A stretch of 64,000 nt of DNA from Falsiroseomonas tokyonensis (GCF_019024325.1 NZ_JAFNJS010000002.1:806118-870117); one strand, 5' to 3'. Numbered from the stretch's first letter, positions 41,509 to 54,367 are shown. Numbers and translations are program-made. Notes: generated from the sequence alone by a model not told the origin.

Positions 41509-42672
41509 ATGACCGCCTGCATCGTCGGCTGGGCCCATACCCCCTTCGGCAAGCTCGAGGACCCGGATATCGAGAGCCTGTTCGGCCGCGTCGCCCGCGC
41601 GGCCATCGAGGATGCGGGGATTTCGGCGGCGGAGGTGGATGGCGCCTTCGTCGGCGTCTTCAATGCCGGTTTCTCCAAGCAGGACTTCTTCGCGAGCCTG
41701 CTGCTGCAGACCATCCCGGAACTGCGCTTCAAGCCGACCACGCGCTACGAGAATGCCTGCGCCACCGGCTCCGCCGCCATCCATGGTGCGCTGGATTTCC
41801 TGGCGGCCAAGCGCGGCCGCTTCGCCCTGGTGGTGGGGGCGGAGAAGATGACGGCGACGCCGGGCGCGCAGGTCGGCGACATCCTGCTCGGCGCCAGCTA
41901 CCGGAAGGATGAGGGTGAGATCCCCGCGGGCTTCGCCGGCGTCTTCGGCCGCATCGCCGAAAGCTACTTCCAGCGCCATGGCGACCAGTCCGACGCGCTG
42001 GCCGCCATTGCCGCGAAGAACCACAAGAACGGCGTCGCCAACCCTTACGCCCAGATGCGCAAGGACCTCGGCTTCGCCTTCTGCCGCGCCGAATCCGAGA
42101 AGAACCCTTTCGTCGCGCCCCCGCTGAAGCGCACGGACTGCTCCCTGGTCAGCGACGGCGCCGCGGCGATGATCCTGACCGATGAGGAAACCGCGAAATC
42201 CATGGCCAAGGCGGTGCGCTTCCGCGCCGCGGTGCAGGCCACCGATCTGATGCCGATCGCCTCCCGCGACGTGATCCGCTTCGAGGGCGCCCGCGCCGCC
42301 TGGGGCCAAGCGCTCGGCCAGGCGGGCCTTTCGCTCGCCGATCTCAGCTTCGTCGAGACGCATGACTGCTTCACGGTGGCGGAGCTGATCGAATACGAGG
42401 CGATGGGCCTGGTGCCGGAAGGGCAGGGCGCCCGCGCCGCGCTGGAGGGCTGGACCACGAAGGAGGGCCGGCTGCCCGTGAACCCCTCCGGCGGGCTGAA
42501 ATCCAAGGGCCATCCCATCGGCGCCACCGGGGTCTCCATGCATGTGCTGGCCGCCATGCAGCTGACCGGCACGGCCGGGGAGATGCAGCTGCCCAGGGCC
42601 GACCGCGCCGGCGTCTTCAACATGGGCGGCGCGGCGGTGGCGAACTACTGCTCGATCCTGGAACGCGCTTGA
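41509..42672 (+). CDS. Thiolase, SCP-x/acetyl-CoA acetyltransferase-like
   Basis: 387 residues. The nucleophile Cys is in RYENACATGSAAIHGAL; the HDCF motif lies in VETHDCFTVAEL and the GHPIGATG motif in NPSGGLKSKGHPIGATGVSMH, all typical of the SCP2-like thiolase branch, which often acts on branched or steroid-like acyl-CoA. Strong ribosome binding site. The stop overlaps the next gene's TTG start. Confidence 0.92.
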   Translation: MTACIVGWAHTPFGKLEDPDIESLFGRVARAAIEDAGISAAEVDGAFVGVFNAGFSKQDFFASLLLQTIPELRFKPTTRYENACATGSAAIHGALDFLAAKRGRFALVVGAEKMTATPGAQVGDILLGASYRKDEGEIPAGFAGVFGRIAESYFQRHGDQSDALAAIAAKNHKNGVANPYAQMRKDLGFAFCRAESEKNPFVAPPLKRTDCSLVSDGAAAMILTDEETAKSMAKAVRFRAAVQATDLMPIASRDVIRFEGARAAWGQALGQAGLSLADLSFVETHDCFTVAELIEYEAMGLVPEGQGARAALEGWTTKEGRLPVNPSGGLKSKGHPIGATGVSMHVLAAMQLTGTAGEMQLPRADRAGVFNMGGAAVANYCSILERA

Positions 42673-43445
42673 GCCAGGCGCCGGCGCCGAGGCGGACCGG
42701 ATCCTTCACCTGCACCTGGTCGGCGGAGATCGAGGACTTCTTCCGCCGGCGCCGGGTCTTCCTCGCCCATCCGCTGAAGGTGGACGGCGTCTTCCAGCAT
42801 GGGGAGACGGTCAGCCTGCCCTATGCCTGGCGGACGGAGGCCTATTCCGCCATGCCGCGGCGCGGCACCGCCAGCCTCGGCGCCTTCAGCTACAGCCACA
42901 GCCCGGGGCTGCAGGCCGGGCGCTATTGCTCGCTCGCCGCCCGCATCGCCGTCAGCGCGGATGAGCACCCGATGCAGCGCGTCTCCACCCATGTCTTCAG
43001 CTATCGCGCCACCTTTCAGGCTTTTGGCGCGGCGGAATTCGGCAAGCACTATCCGCTGCGCCCCTTCGAGGTGATGGGGCCGCCGCCGGTCATCGGCCAT
43101 GATGTCTGGATCGGCCAGGAGGCCCTGCTGAAGCGCGGCATCACCATCGGCCATGGCGCCGTGGTGGGCGCGCGCGCCATCGTCACGCGCGACGTGCCGC
43201 CCTACGCCATCGTCGCGGGCTCCCCCGCCCGCATCAAGCGCTACCGCTTCGGGGAGAAGGTGATCGAGCGCCTGCTGGCGCTCGCCTGGTGGCGCTACCG
43301 CTACACCGATTTCGCCGACCTGGACCCGGAGGATATCGAGGGCTTCGTCGACCAGCTCTCCGCCCGCATCGCCTCCGGCGTGGTGACGGAGCTGCCGGAG
43401 AACTGGATCTTTCCGACCGTCGAGCTGGAGGCCCTCCTGGCCTAG
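42669..43445 (+). CDS. CatB-type (hexapeptide) O-acetyltransferase
   Basis: 258 residues. N-terminal about 70 residues unassigned, then the left-handed beta-helix with [60 protein letters not shown] across 160-205, and an active-site His in DEHP. Resembles xenobiotic or virginiamycin-type acetyltransferases. Starts at a TTG overlapping the thiolase stop (TTGA). The stop TAG shares CTAG with the stop of the convergent chemoreceptor gene. Confidence 0.82.
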   Translation: MSQAPAPRRTGSFTCTWSAEIEDFFRRRRVFLAHPLKVDGVFQHGETVSLPYAWRTEAYSAMPRRGTASLGAFSYSHSPGLQAGRYCSLAARIAVSADEHPMQRVSTHVFSYRATFQAFGAAEFGKHYPLRPFEVMGPPPVIGHDVWIGQEALLKRGITIGHGAVVGARAIVTRDVPPYAIVAGSPARIKRYRFGEKVIERLLALAWWRYRYTDFADLDPEDIEGFVDQLSARIASGVVTELPENWIFPTVELEALLA

Positions 43446-45484
43446 GCCGCCTCCACACGCCCGATGAAGGTCCCCACCTCCCGCGACAGGGTGGTGGCCT
43501 GGGCGGCCAAAGTTTCGGCGGCGCCCAGCACGTCATTCGCCGCGCGACCGCTGCCGGAGGCGCTTTGGCGCACGGACTGGATGGTGCCGGCGACATCGCG
43601 AGTGGCGCTCGCCGCGGCCTGGATGCTGCGGGCGATTTCCTGCGTCGCCGCGCCCTGTTCCTCCACCGCCGCGGCGATGGCGGCGGCGATCTGGTTCACC
43701 TCCTCGATCACGGCGGAGACGCTGCGGAAGGCCTCCACCACATGCCGCGTGGCGCCCTGGATCTGGCCGATCTGCGCGCCGATCTCCTCCGTCGCCTTGG
43801 CGGTCTCCGAGGCGAGGGTCTTCACCTCGCTCGCCACCACGGCGAAGCCCTTGCCGGATTCGCCGGCGCGCGCTGCCTCGATGGTCGCGTTCAGCGCCAG
43901 CAGGTTGGTCTGGCCGGCGATATTGGAGATCAGGCCCAGCACCTCCCCGATTTTTTGGGCCGTCTCGGCGAGGGAACCCACCAGGCCATCGCTGCGCCGG
44001 GTTTCCTCCACCGCGCGGCTCGTCACCTCGGTGGAGCGCGCCAGCTGGCGGCTGATTTCCTGCACGGAGGTCGCCAACTCCTCCGCCGCGGCGGAGACGG
44101 ATTGCACGTTGGAGTCGGCCAGGTCGGCGCTGCTCGCCACCTGCCGGCTCTGCTCATCCACCTGCCGCGCGCCCTGGCTCATGCCGCGCGCCGTCTGCTC
44201 CAGGGTGGAGGAGGCGTCGGAGACGGTGCGCACCAGCGTGCCGATGGTCTCCTGGAAGCCGCGCACATGGCCGGCGACGCGCAGCGCACGTTCCTCCCGC
44301 GCCTGCCGCTCCGCCTCCTGCTGCTGTTGCAGGCGGCGGCCCTCGGACAGGCTTTCGCGCATCTGCTGGGCGGAGCGGGCGATCAGGCCCAGCGCGTCCT
44401 TCCGGTCCACGCCGGGGATGGCGACCTCGAAGCGGCCCTCGCCCAGGGCATGCAGGCTCTGCCCGATCTCGCCCACGATGCGGGAGACGATGCGCAGGAT
44501 CTGCCGCGTCACCAGCAGCAGGATGGCCAGGATGGCGCCCAGCCCGGCCAGCAGCAGCAGGGCCTGCTGCCAGGCATCCTCCCGCCGTTCGGCCACGGCC
44601 TCCGCCAGTTCCTGCTGGCCGGCGGCGATGAGGCCGGCATAGGCCTCCGCCTGCGCGGCGAAGCCCGCCATCCAGTTGGCGGCCGGGATGCTGGTGCCCT
44701 GGTCCGCCTGCATCGCGGCGCGCTGCGCGAGCAGGGCGGCGCGGGCCGGCGAGGCGTCGAAGGCGGCCAGGCGGGCCAGCAGTTCGGGGGAGGCGAGGCT
44801 GCCCAGCCGCTCCCGATAGATGTCCTGCGTCGCCAGCCCGCGCCGGAACAGGGCGACGGAGGCGGGCGGCGGGGTCGCCATGCCGAGCATCCGCAGGCCC
44901 CCGCCGCGTTCCATCATATTGCCGTTGTGCAGGCTCAGCAGCGCGTGGTTGGCCAGGCCGATCCGCACCAGCTCGCCATCCTGCGTCGCGATGGCAAGCT
45001 GCCCGGCCAGGGCCAGGGCGGTCTCGGAAATGGGCACGAAGAGCGCCGCGGAATCGGTGGGCCCGACCGTCCGGGCCGCCAGGCCACGGCGAAAGGCGGC
45101 AATCCGCGCCTCCTGCCCCAGGATGCCTGCGATCAGCTCCCGCGCCCTGGGCGAGAGGTTTGGCAGCGCCGCGGCCCGCTCCCGCAGCTCGGCCAGCGCG
45201 GCATCGGTTTCCCGCGCCGCCGCGGCATTGGTGGCGATGGCCTCGGGCGTGCCTTGCTGCAGCACAGGCAGGGAGCTCGTCGCCTCGATGGGCAGGCTGG
45301 CCAGCAGGCGGGTGGTGGTGGCGCTCAGCGCCTCCAGCCGCAGCATGCGGCCGGTTTCCTGCCAGACGGCATAGACGCGCTCCGCCTGCGGCAGCGCCAT
45401 GGCGACCACGCTGGCCAGCGCCAGCCCCGCCAGAAGATAGAGCAGCGCGGTCAGGCTCATCCTGCGCATCTGGGTCTCGCTCAT
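43442..45484 (-). CDS. Methyl-accepting chemotaxis protein
   Basis: 680 residues. First membrane helix about 13-35, periplasmic or sensor region about 36-305, second helix about 312-335, HAMP-like region 335-390, and signalling coiled coil to the end. The signal hairpin tip reads [42 protein letters not shown] at positions spanning 500-545. The sensor region is long and alpha-helical, with a nitrate/nitrite-like helical-bundle look. Not linked to che genes here. Start ATG at 45484. Confidence 0.9.
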   Translation of the reverse strand: MSETQMRRMSLTALLYLLAGLALASVVAMALPQAERVYAVWQETGRMLRLEALSATTTRLLASLPIEATSSLPVLQQGTPEAIATNAAAARETDAALAELRERAAALPNLSPRARELIAGILGQEARIAAFRRGLAARTVGPTDSAALFVPISETALALAGQLAIATQDGELVRIGLANHALLSLHNGNMMERGGGLRMLGMATPPPASVALFRRGLATQDIYRERLGSLASPELLARLAAFDASPARAALLAQRAAMQADQGTSIPAANWMAGFAAQAEAYAGLIAAGQQELAEAVAERREDAWQQALLLLAGLGAILAILLLVTRQILRIVSRIVGEIGQSLHALGEGRFEVAIPGVDRKDALGLIARSAQQMRESLSEGRRLQQQQEAERQAREERALRVAGHVRGFQETIGTLVRTVSDASSTLEQTARGMSQGARQVDEQSRQVASSADLADSNVQSVSAAAEELATSVQEISRQLARSTEVTSRAVEETRRSDGLVGSLAETAQKIGEVLGLISNIAGQTNLLALNATIEAARAGESGKGFAVVASEVKTLASETAKATEEIGAQIGQIQGATRHVVEAFRSVSAVIEEVNQIAAAIAAAVEEQGAATQEIARSIQAAASATRDVAGTIQSVRQSASGSGRAANDVLGAAETLAAQATTLSREVGTFIGRVEAA

Positions 45485-45528
45485 TGCCGTGAGGCCGCAG
45501 GATCGCCGGAAGCCCTTAACCGGGCGTT

Positions 45529-46674
45529 TCAGCCCGGCAGCAGGATGCAGACCGCCGCCTGCGCGGCGATGCCTTCTCCGCGGCCGGGAAAGCCCAGGCG
45601 TTCCGTGGTGGTGGCCTTGACCGAAATGCGGTCCAGCGGCGCGCCGAGCAGGGCGGCCAGCCTTTCGCGCATGGCGGTGGCGTGGGGGGTGATCTTCGGC
45701 CGCTCGCAGATCAGCGTGACATCGGCATTGGCCAGGGTGCCGCCACGGGCGGCGATGCGGCCGGCGGCGTGCCGCAGGAAGTGGGCGCTGTCGGCGTCCT
45801 TGTACTGGTTGTCCGAAGGCGGGAACCAGCGGCCGATATCGCCTTCGGCCAGTGCGCCGTAGATCGCATCGCACAGCGCATGCAGGCCGACATCGGCATC
45901 GGAATGGCCATCCAGCCCCATGGGCCCCGGGATGGTGACGCCACACAGCACCATGGGGCGGCCCTCGACCAGGCGATGCACGTCGAAGCCGGTGCCGATG
46001 CGGGGGATCAGGGGTGTCGTCAGGGCCGCCTCCATCCGGGCCAGGTCTTCCGGCCAGGTGATCTTGATGTTCTGCTCATGCCCCGGCACCAGCGCCACCG
46101 CCAGGCCGGCGGCCTCCAGAAGCTGGGCGTCGTCGGTGGCCTCCGTGGTGCTGGCGCGGTGGGCGGCGAGCAGGGCCGGGTAGCGGAAGGCCTGGGGGGT
46201 CTGGGCGCGGAACAGGCCGGCGCGGGGCACCGTTTCCTCGATCAGTCCCGCGGCACCGCGCTTCAGCGTATCCGTCACCGGCTGGGCTGGGATGGCGCCT
46301 GGGTGATCGGCCAGGGCCGCGCGCAGGGCGGCGATGGTGCCCGGCGGCACCACCGGGCGCGCCGCGTCATGCACCAGGACGATATCCGGCGGGTCGGCGG
46401 CCAGCGCCTCCAGCCCCGCCCGGACGCTGGCCTGGCGGGTGGCGCCGCCGGCCACGGGCGGCAGGCAGGGCAGGCCGTGCAGCATCGCCCGCACCGTCGC
46501 GCGCTGATCCGGCGCGCAGACGGGCAGCAGGGCGTCCACGCCGCCATCCCGCAAAAGCGCCTCCGCCGCATGGCGCAGCACGGGGCGGCCGGCGAGGTCC
46601 GTATACTGCTTCGGCCGGTCGGCACCGAAGCGGCTGCCGCTGCCAGCGGCCATCAGAAGGGCGATGCAGATCAT
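45529..46674 (-). CDS. ispDF: Bifunctional 2-C-methyl-D-erythritol 4-phosphate cytidylyltransferase/2,4-cyclodiphosphate synthase
   Basis: 381 residues. IspD domain 1-215 with [12 protein letters not shown] and RPKQY, and VHDAARPVV. IspF domain 222-381 with GTGFDVHRL (metal Asp, His), [19 protein letters not shown] and [17 protein letters not shown]. Catalyses two non-consecutive steps of the MEP isoprenoid route. The fusion is common in alphaproteobacteria. Divergent from dusB, 141 bases away. Confidence 0.95.
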   Translation of the reverse strand: MICIALLMAAGSGSRFGADRPKQYTDLAGRPVLRHAAEALLRDGGVDALLPVCAPDQRATVRAMLHGLPCLPPVAGGATRQASVRAGLEALAADPPDIVLVHDAARPVVPPGTIAALRAALADHPGAIPAQPVTDTLKRGAAGLIEETVPRAGLFRAQTPQAFRYPALLAAHRASTTEATDDAQLLEAAGLAVALVPGHEQNIKITWPEDLARMEAALTTPLIPRIGTGFDVHRLVEGRPMVLCGVTIPGPMGLDGHSDADVGLHALCDAIYGALAEGDIGRWFPPSDNQYKDADSAHFLRHAAGRIAARGGTLANADVTLICERPKITPHATAMRERLAALLGAPLDRISVKATTTERLGFPGRGEGIAAQAAVCILLPG

Positions 46675-46815
46675 GCGCCCAGGCTAGCCGAGGCCCGCGC
46701 ATCGGCCCAGGCCAAGGCGGGCGGGAAGGGGGCTGCCGGATAAAGTGGCAGAGGCCCTTGGCGCCCTATGCTTCGCATTGCCGAAAGGCGAGGCCAGCCT
46801 TATCTTGCCCAAATC

Positions 46816-47850
46816 ATGAGCATGACCGCAACTTCCACCCTTCCCAGGCTGCGCCCGATCGACCTGGGCGGCGCCATCATCGAGACGCCGGTCATCCTGG
46901 CGCCGATGTCGGGCGTGACCGACCTGCCCTTCCGCCGCCTGGCCCGCGCCCAGGGCACCGGCCTGGTGGTCAGCGAAATGATCGCCTCCAACGCCATGGT
47001 GCGGGAGAACCGGACCACGCTGAAGATGGTGGAGGTGGATGGCGACGGCGCCTCCGTCCAGCTCGCCGGCTGCGACCCCCAGGTGATGGCGGAGGCCGCG
47101 AAGCTGGTGGTGCAGCACGGCGCCAGCATCGTCGACATCAACTTCGGCTGCCCGGTGAAGAAGGTGGCGCTCGGCCAGTCCGCCGGCTCCGCCCTGATGC
47201 GGGACGAGATCGGCGCGGCCCGGATCCTCGAGGCGGTGGTGAAGGCGGTGGATGTCCCCGTCACGCTGAAGATGCGCATGGGCTGGGACCACCAGTCGCT
47301 GAACGCGCCGAAGCTGGCCCGCATCGCCCAGGATTGCGGGATCCGCATGGTGACGGTGCATGGCCGCACACGGCAGATGTTCTACAATGGCACCGCCGAC
47401 TGGGCCTTCGTGGCCCAGGTGAAGGCGGCGGTGGACCTGCCCGTCATTGTCAATGGCGACATCCTGAGCCCGGAGGATGCGGCGGAGGCGCTGCGCCAGT
47501 CCGGCGCCGATGGGGTGATGATCGGCCGCGGCTGCTACGGCCGCCCCTGGCTGCCGCGCCGCGTCGCGACCTATCTGCAGACGGGTGTGCTGGAGCCGGA
47601 GCCGGATATCGCCCTGCAATATGCGACGCTGCTGACGCATTACCACGCCATGCTGGAGCATCACGGCCGCGACCCAGGCATGCGGCTGGCCCGCAAGCAC
47701 ATTTCCTGGTATTCCAAAGGCCTGCATGGTTCGGCGGAGTTCCGGTCTGAGGTCAACCGCACCGATTCGGTCGAGGCGGTGCTGGAGCTGATCGACCGCT
47801 TCTACCTGCCCCTGATGGAACGCGGGGCCGAGGAGCGGCTGGCCGCATGA
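46816..47850 (+). CDS. dusB: tRNA-dihydrouridine synthase B
   Basis: About 344 residues. FMN-dependent TIM barrel reducing uridine in the tRNA D loop. [15 protein letters not shown], the active-site Cys in [25 protein letters not shown] and [10 protein letters not shown] are present. ATGs at 46768, 46816 and 46822 are in frame; 46816 suits the family best. It is the usual gene upstream of ntrB in alphaproteobacteria; overlap ATGA at 47847-47850. Confidence 0.93.
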   Translation: MSMTATSTLPRLRPIDLGGAIIETPVILAPMSGVTDLPFRRLARAQGTGLVVSEMIASNAMVRENRTTLKMVEVDGDGASVQLAGCDPQVMAEAAKLVVQHGASIVDINFGCPVKKVALGQSAGSALMRDEIGAARILEAVVKAVDVPVTLKMRMGWDHQSLNAPKLARIAQDCGIRMVTVHGRTRQMFYNGTADWAFVAQVKAAVDLPVIVNGDILSPEDAAEALRQSGADGVMIGRGCYGRPWLPRRVATYLQTGVLEPEPDIALQYATLLTHYHAMLEHHGRDPGMRLARKHISWYSKGLHGSAEFRSEVNRTDSVEAVLELIDRFYLPLMERGAEERLAA

Positions 47851-48997
47851 GGTCCACCGCCCTGTCGCGCGCCGCCCGTGCCCTGCGGCTGCCGATGCCG
47901 GCGGCGGCGCCCGCCGTGCCGGATTCCATCGCCGTTCTGGGCGCCCTGCCAATCGCCGCCGTGGTGCTGGATGCGCAGAACCGCTTCCGCTTCGCCAATC
48001 CGGCGGCGGAGCTGTTCTTCCAGCATTCCGCCGCCTCGCTCCGCAGCTATTCGCTGCACGACCTGCTGCCGCCCGACCATCGGCTGTTCGCCATGCTGGC
48101 CCAGGTGCGGGCACATGACGCGCCGGTATCCGACCACGACCTGGCGCTGGAAAGCCCCCGCCTGCGGCGCCTGGGCGTAGCCGCGCAGGGCGCGCCGCTG
48201 CCCGAGATGCCGGGCGGGGTGGTGCTGACGCTGCAGGACGGTTCCACGGCCCAGATGTTGGACCGGCAGCTGAATTTCCGCGGCGCCGCGCGCAGCGCCT
48301 CCGCCATGGCGGCGATGCTGGCGCATGAAGTGAAGAACCCGCTTTCGGGCATCCGCGGCGCCGCCCAGCTGCTGGAACAGGGCGCTAGCGAGGGCGACCG
48401 GGAGCTTTGCCAGCTGATCCAGGACGAGGCGGATCGCATCCGCCACCTGGTGGAGCGGATGGACATGTTCTCCGACCGCCCGGTGGAGCAGGCGGAGGTG
48501 AATATCCATGAGGTGCTGGACCATGTGCGCCGCATCGCGCTGTCCGGCTTCGCGGCGCATCTGAAGATCCACCAGGACTACGATCCCTCCCTGCCGCCGG
48601 TCTGGGGCAACCGGGACCTGCTGATCCAGATTCTGCTGAACCTGGTGAAGAACGCGGCGGAAGCCGTTGATTCGCGGGACGGGGAGATCTGGCTGGGCAC
48701 CGGCTATCACCATGGCGTCCGCATCGCCGTGCCGGGCAGCCAGGAACGGGTCGACCTGCCGCTGCAGGTGGTGGTGCGGGACAATGGGCCGGGGATTCCG
48801 GACGCCGTCCGCGCCACCCTCTTCGAGCCTTTCGTCACCACCAAGCGGGGCGGGCAGGGGCTGGGCCTCGCTTTGGTCGCCAAGCTGGTGGCCGACCAGG
48901 GCGCGCTGATCGAATGCGATTCGCGGCCGGGCCGCACCGCCTTCCGCCTGTCCCTGCCCGTGCCGCCCCCAACCCCCCGCCGATCCGGAGTTGCCGC

Positions 48998-49001
<4 letters not shown>
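47847..49001 (+). CDS. ntrB: Nitrogen regulation sensor kinase NtrB
   Basis: 384 residues, cytoplasmic. PAS domain about 27-135, phosphoacceptor His160 in [21 protein letters not shown], then the HATPase domain with N-box [10 protein letters not shown] and G1 [21 protein letters not shown]. Senses nitrogen status through PII and controls NtrC. The stop overlaps the ntrC start (ATGA at 48998-49001). Confidence 0.95.
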
Positions 49002-50458
<1,457 letters not shown>

Positions 50459-50519
50459 CCGCCTACCGCCCGGGGGCACCCTTCGCCTTCGGGGCCGGCT
50501 CGGGCATACTGGGCCGGGC

Positions 50520-52796
50520 ATGAGCGCCACCTTCACCAGACGCCTGAGCGATATCCTGCTCGGCCGGGCCACCACGCTCGGCCTGGCGGTGACGGCCGTG
50601 CTGCTGGGCGTTGCCACCTTCGTGCTGCTGGCCGGCGGCAGCCCCTTCGGGCCAACCAGCCCGGGGCAGATCGTCGCCGTGGTGCTCTGCAATGCCGGCG
50701 TGCTGCTGCTGCTGGCGGGCTCGCTCGCCTCTCGCCTCGTGCGGGTCTGGGCGGAGCGGCGGCGCGGCTCGGCCGGCGCCCGGCTGCATGTGCGGCTGGT
50801 GCTGCTGTTCGGCGGCGTCGCCGTGGTGCCGGCGCTGATCGTCGCCGCCTTCGCCGCCATCTTCTTCAACCTCGGCATCCAGGCCTGGTTCAGCGACCGG
50901 GTGCGATCCACTCTCGAAGCCTCGCTCGTCGCCTCCCGCGCCTGGATGGACCAGCACCGGGACGAGATCCGGGTGGATGCCCTGGCCATGGCAGCGGACC
51001 TGAACCGCGCCGCCCAGGTCTTCCTGCCGGACAATATGCCGGCCTTCGAGCGGCTGCTGGCGACGCAGACCTCGATCCGCGGCCTGACCGAGGCGGTGGT
51101 CTTCGAACCCACCCTCGGCCGCGTCATGGCCGCCGCCGGCTTCACCCCCGGCGCGATGATCGAGCCGCCGCCGGGCTGGGCGCTGGAACAGGTCCGCCAG
51201 GGCGAGGTCGCGGTGGTGCCGGGCGAATCGGATGCGCGGGTGCGGGCGGTGACCAGCCTCGATATCCCGCCCGGCCTGCTGCTGCTGATCGGCCGGCCGC
51301 TGGACGGCAGCGTGCTGGACCATATGCGGACCACGGAGCTGGCCTTCCAGGAATACGACCAGCTCGACCGCAACCGCGGCAGCCTGCAGATCACTTTTGC
51401 CATGATCTTCGCCTGCGCGGCCCTGCTGGTGCTGCTGGCGGCGGTGCTGGTGGGGCTGGTCTTCGCCAATCAGATGGCCCGGCCGATCTCCCGCCTGATC
51501 ACGGCGGCGGAGCGAGTGAGGGCCGGCGACCTGGCCACAAGGGTGGAGGAGGGGACGCAGGATGACGAACTCGCCAGCCTTTCCCGCGCCTTCAACCGCA
51601 TGACCAGCCAGCTATCGGCCCAGCGCGGCGAGCTGATGGAGGCCTATCGCCAGATCGACGAGCGCCGCCGCTTCACCGAAACCGTGCTGTCCGGCGTCTC
51701 CGCCGGCGTGGTCGGGCTGGATGCGGAAGGACGGATCAACCTGCCCAACCGCACGGCGAGCGAGCTGCTGGGGGTGGACCTCGATGCCGCCATCGGCCTG
51801 CCGCTGGCCGGCGTCGCCCCGGAATTCGCGGCCCTGGTGGCGGAAGCGCGCGGCCAGCCGGACCGGGTCCGCACGGCCGAAATCCCGATCGGCCCGCCAT
51901 CCCATCGCCGCAGCCTGATCGCCCGCATCGGCGCCGAGGGCCAGCCCGGCCGCGTCGCCGGCTTCGTGCTGACCTTCGACGACATCACAGAGCTGCAATC
52001 CGCCCAGCGCAAGGCCGCCTGGGCCGATGTGGCGCGGCGCATCGCGCATGAGATCAAGAATCCGCTGACCCCCATCATGCTCTCGGCGGAGCGCCTGAAG
52101 CGCAAATACCTCAAGGAGATCGGCAGCGATCCCGAGACCTTCCGGACGTTGACCGACACCATCGTGCGCCAGGTCGGTGATATCGGCCGCATGGTGGATG
52201 AATTCTCCGCCTTCGCCCGCATGCCCCAGCCGGTGATCCGCCCGGACCGGCTGGACCAGGTGGTGCGGGAGGCGCTGGTGCTGCAGCAGGGCGCGCATCC
52301 CGATATCCGCTACGAGACGACCATCCCGGAAGACCTGCCGCCCCTGCCCATGGACCGGCGACTGATCGGCCAGGCGCTGACCAACCTGCTGCAGAACGCC
52401 GCGGATGCCGTGGCCTCCGCCCATCGGGAGGAAGGCGAGCCGGGCCGGATCACGCTCCGGGTCGAGCCGAGGGAGGAAGGTTTCGCGGTGGTGGTCGAGG
52501 ATAACGGCATCGGCCTGCCCGATGGCGAGGAGCGCGCGCGGCTGACGGAGCCCTATGTGACGCACAAGGCGAAAGGGACGGGCCTCGGCCTTGCCATTGT
52601 GAAGAAGATCATGGAGGACCATGGCGGGCGGCTCGAGCTTGAGGACCGGTCCGAGGGTCCGGGCGCGCGGGCGCTGCTGATTCTTCCTCGGGTTGCGCCG
52701 AGCGATTCGAAGGACTCGGGGCCGCTTCAGGTACAAGTGCGCGAGGAAACGCCCGTCATGGGCGCATCTGCGGGGCGCGGCGATGGGGCAGGCTGA
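50520..52796 (+). CDS. ntrY: Nitrogen regulation membrane sensor kinase NtrY
   Basis: 758 residues. Several membrane helices in the first 110 and at 295-320, HAMP (about 320-372), PAS (about 385-490), phosphoacceptor His in RRIAHEIKNPLTPIMLSAERL, and HATPase with NLLQNAADAV and KGTGLGLAIVKKI. Partner of NtrX in sensing nitrogen, redox or envelope signals. Ends two bases before ntrX. Confidence 0.95.
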   Translation: MSATFTRRLSDILLGRATTLGLAVTAVLLGVATFVLLAGGSPFGPTSPGQIVAVVLCNAGVLLLLAGSLASRLVRVWAERRRGSAGARLHVRLVLLFGGVAVVPALIVAAFAAIFFNLGIQAWFSDRVRSTLEASLVASRAWMDQHRDEIRVDALAMAADLNRAAQVFLPDNMPAFERLLATQTSIRGLTEAVVFEPTLGRVMAAAGFTPGAMIEPPPGWALEQVRQGEVAVVPGESDARVRAVTSLDIPPGLLLLIGRPLDGSVLDHMRTTELAFQEYDQLDRNRGSLQITFAMIFACAALLVLLAAVLVGLVFANQMARPISRLITAAERVRAGDLATRVEEGTQDDELASLSRAFNRMTSQLSAQRGELMEAYRQIDERRRFTETVLSGVSAGVVGLDAEGRINLPNRTASELLGVDLDAAIGLPLAGVAPEFAALVAEARGQPDRVRTAEIPIGPPSHRRSLIARIGAEGQPGRVAGFVLTFDDITELQSAQRKAAWADVARRIAHEIKNPLTPIMLSAERLKRKYLKEIGSDPETFRTLTDTIVRQVGDIGRMVDEFSAFARMPQPVIRPDRLDQVVREALVLQQGAHPDIRYETTIPEDLPPLPMDRRLIGQALTNLLQNAADAVASAHREEGEPGRITLRVEPREEGFAVVVEDNGIGLPDGEERARLTEPYVTHKAKGTGLGLAIVKKIMEDHGGRLELEDRSEGPGARALLILPRVAPSDSKDSGPLQVQVREETPVMGASAGRGDGAG

Positions 52797-52798
52797 CC

Positions 52799-54211
52799 AT
52801 GGCGCATGAAATCCTGATCGTCGACGATGAGCCGGACATCCGCGCCCTGATCGAGGGCATCCTGTCGGATGAGGGCTATGAGACGCGGCAGGCAGCGAAT
52901 TCGGACCAGGCGATCGCCGCCTTCAAGGCGCGGCGGCCGTCGCTGGTGGTGCTCGACATCTGGCTGCAGAATTCGCGACTCGATGGCCTTGGCATCCTGG
53001 CGGCGCTGCATGGGGAGGAACCGCGGGTTCCCTGCGTGATGATCTCCGGCCATGGCACCATCGAGACCGCGGTGCAGGCGATCCAGAACGGCGCCTACGA
53101 CTTCATCGAGAAGCCCTTCAAGTCCGACCGGCTGCTGCTGGTGATCTCCCGCGCGCTGGAGGCGTCCCGCCTGCAGCGGGAGAATAGCGAGCTGCGGCTG
53201 CGGGCGGGGGCAGAGGCGGAGCTGGTCGGTGTTTCCGGCCCCATGACCCAGCTGCGCCAGGCGATCGACCGGGTGGCGCCCACCGGGTCCCGCGTGCTGA
53301 TCAGCGGGCCGGCGGGGGCGGGGAAGGAGGTGGCGGCCCGCATGCTGCATGCCCGGTCCCGCCGCGCCGATGGGCCCTTCGTCGCGCTGAACTGCGCCAC
53401 CCTGGCGCCCGGGCGCTTCGAGGAGGAGCTGTTCGGCGTCGAAGCCGGCAGCGACCCCACCGCCCAGCCGCGCCGCGCCGGCGTGCTGGAACGCGCCCAT
53501 GGCGGCACGCTGCTGCTGGACGAGGTGGCGGACATGCCGCTGGAAACCCAGGGCAAGATCGTCCGGGCTTTGCAGGAGCAGGGCTTTGTCCGGATCGGCG
53601 GTGCGCAGCGGGTGACCGTCGATGTGCGGGTGATCGCCACCACCAACCGGGACCTGCAGGCCGAAATCGCCGGCGGGCGGTTCCGGGAGGATCTGTACTA
53701 CCGGCTCGCCGTGGTGCCCCTGAAGATCCCGCCGCTGCGGGAGCGGCGGGAGGATATTCCCGCGCTCGCCCGCCACTTCATGGCCCGCTCCGGCGAGACC
53801 AGCGGCATGGCGCCGCGCGAGCTGTCCGAGGATTCGCTGGCGGCCATGCAGGCCTATGAATGGCCCGGCAATGTCCGCGAATTGCGCAACCTGATCGACT
53901 GGCTGCTGATCATGGCCCCGGGCGATGCGCGGGAGCCGATCCGGCCGGACATGCTGCCGCCCCAGGTGGGTGCCTCGGCGCCCGCGGTGCTGAAGCTGGA
54001 CCGCAGCTCCGAGATCATGACCCTACCGCTGCGGGAAGCTCGTGAACTGTTCGAGCGGCAATACCTCGAAGCCCAGCTGCTGCGCTTCGGCGGCAATATC
54101 AGCCGCACGGCCGCCTTCGTGGGGATGGAACGCAGCGCGTTGCATCGCAAGCTGAAATTCCTGGGGGTCCATGCCGAGGACCGCGCCCCGGCCGCGGCCG
54201 CCGGGGGCTAG
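52799..54211 (+). CDS. ntrX: Nitrogen regulation response regulator NtrX
   Basis: 470 residues. Receiver with Asp53 (VVLDIWLQNSR), AAA-like domain with Walker A GPAGAGKE, and C-terminal Fis-type DNA-binding domain (ISRTAAFVGMERSALHRKLKFLG). The segment where NtrC has GAFTGA reads LFGVEAGSDPTAQPRRAG, so the sigma-54 contact loop is missing; this is known for alphaproteobacterial NtrX and implies sigma-54-independent action. Confidence 0.95.
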   Translation: MAHEILIVDDEPDIRALIEGILSDEGYETRQAANSDQAIAAFKARRPSLVVLDIWLQNSRLDGLGILAALHGEEPRVPCVMISGHGTIETAVQAIQNGAYDFIEKPFKSDRLLLVISRALEASRLQRENSELRLRAGAEAELVGVSGPMTQLRQAIDRVAPTGSRVLISGPAGAGKEVAARMLHARSRRADGPFVALNCATLAPGRFEEELFGVEAGSDPTAQPRRAGVLERAHGGTLLLDEVADMPLETQGKIVRALQEQGFVRIGGAQRVTVDVRVIATTNRDLQAEIAGGRFREDLYYRLAVVPLKIPPLRERREDIPALARHFMARSGETSGMAPRELSEDSLAAMQAYEWPGNVRELRNLIDWLLIMAPGDAREPIRPDMLPPQVGASAPAVLKLDRSSEIMTLPLREARELFERQYLEAQLLRFGGNISRTAAFVGMERSALHRKLKFLGVHAEDRAPAAAAGG

Positions 54212-54249
54212 CCACACGCAACGAGATCACAAGATTATCGCAGCCTGCA

Positions 54250-54271
54250 GCCTGGGCCACTTCGCCCAGGC
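54250..54271 (+). terminator. Hairpin after ntrX
   Basis: Perfect 8-base stem GCCTGGGC / GCCCAGGC, loop CACTTC, 38 bases after the ntrX stop, followed by TTAGTG. Likely ends or attenuates the dusB-ntrX transcript before the aminotransferase gene. Confidence 0.6.
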
Positions 54272-54367
54272 TTAGTGCCCGAACGGGCGCCGCGGCCCCT
54301 GCCGCGAAAGCCAAGCGGCCGGGTCGGGGCACTGCCCCGACGCGCCGGCGTTTGAGGGAAAGCAAAG

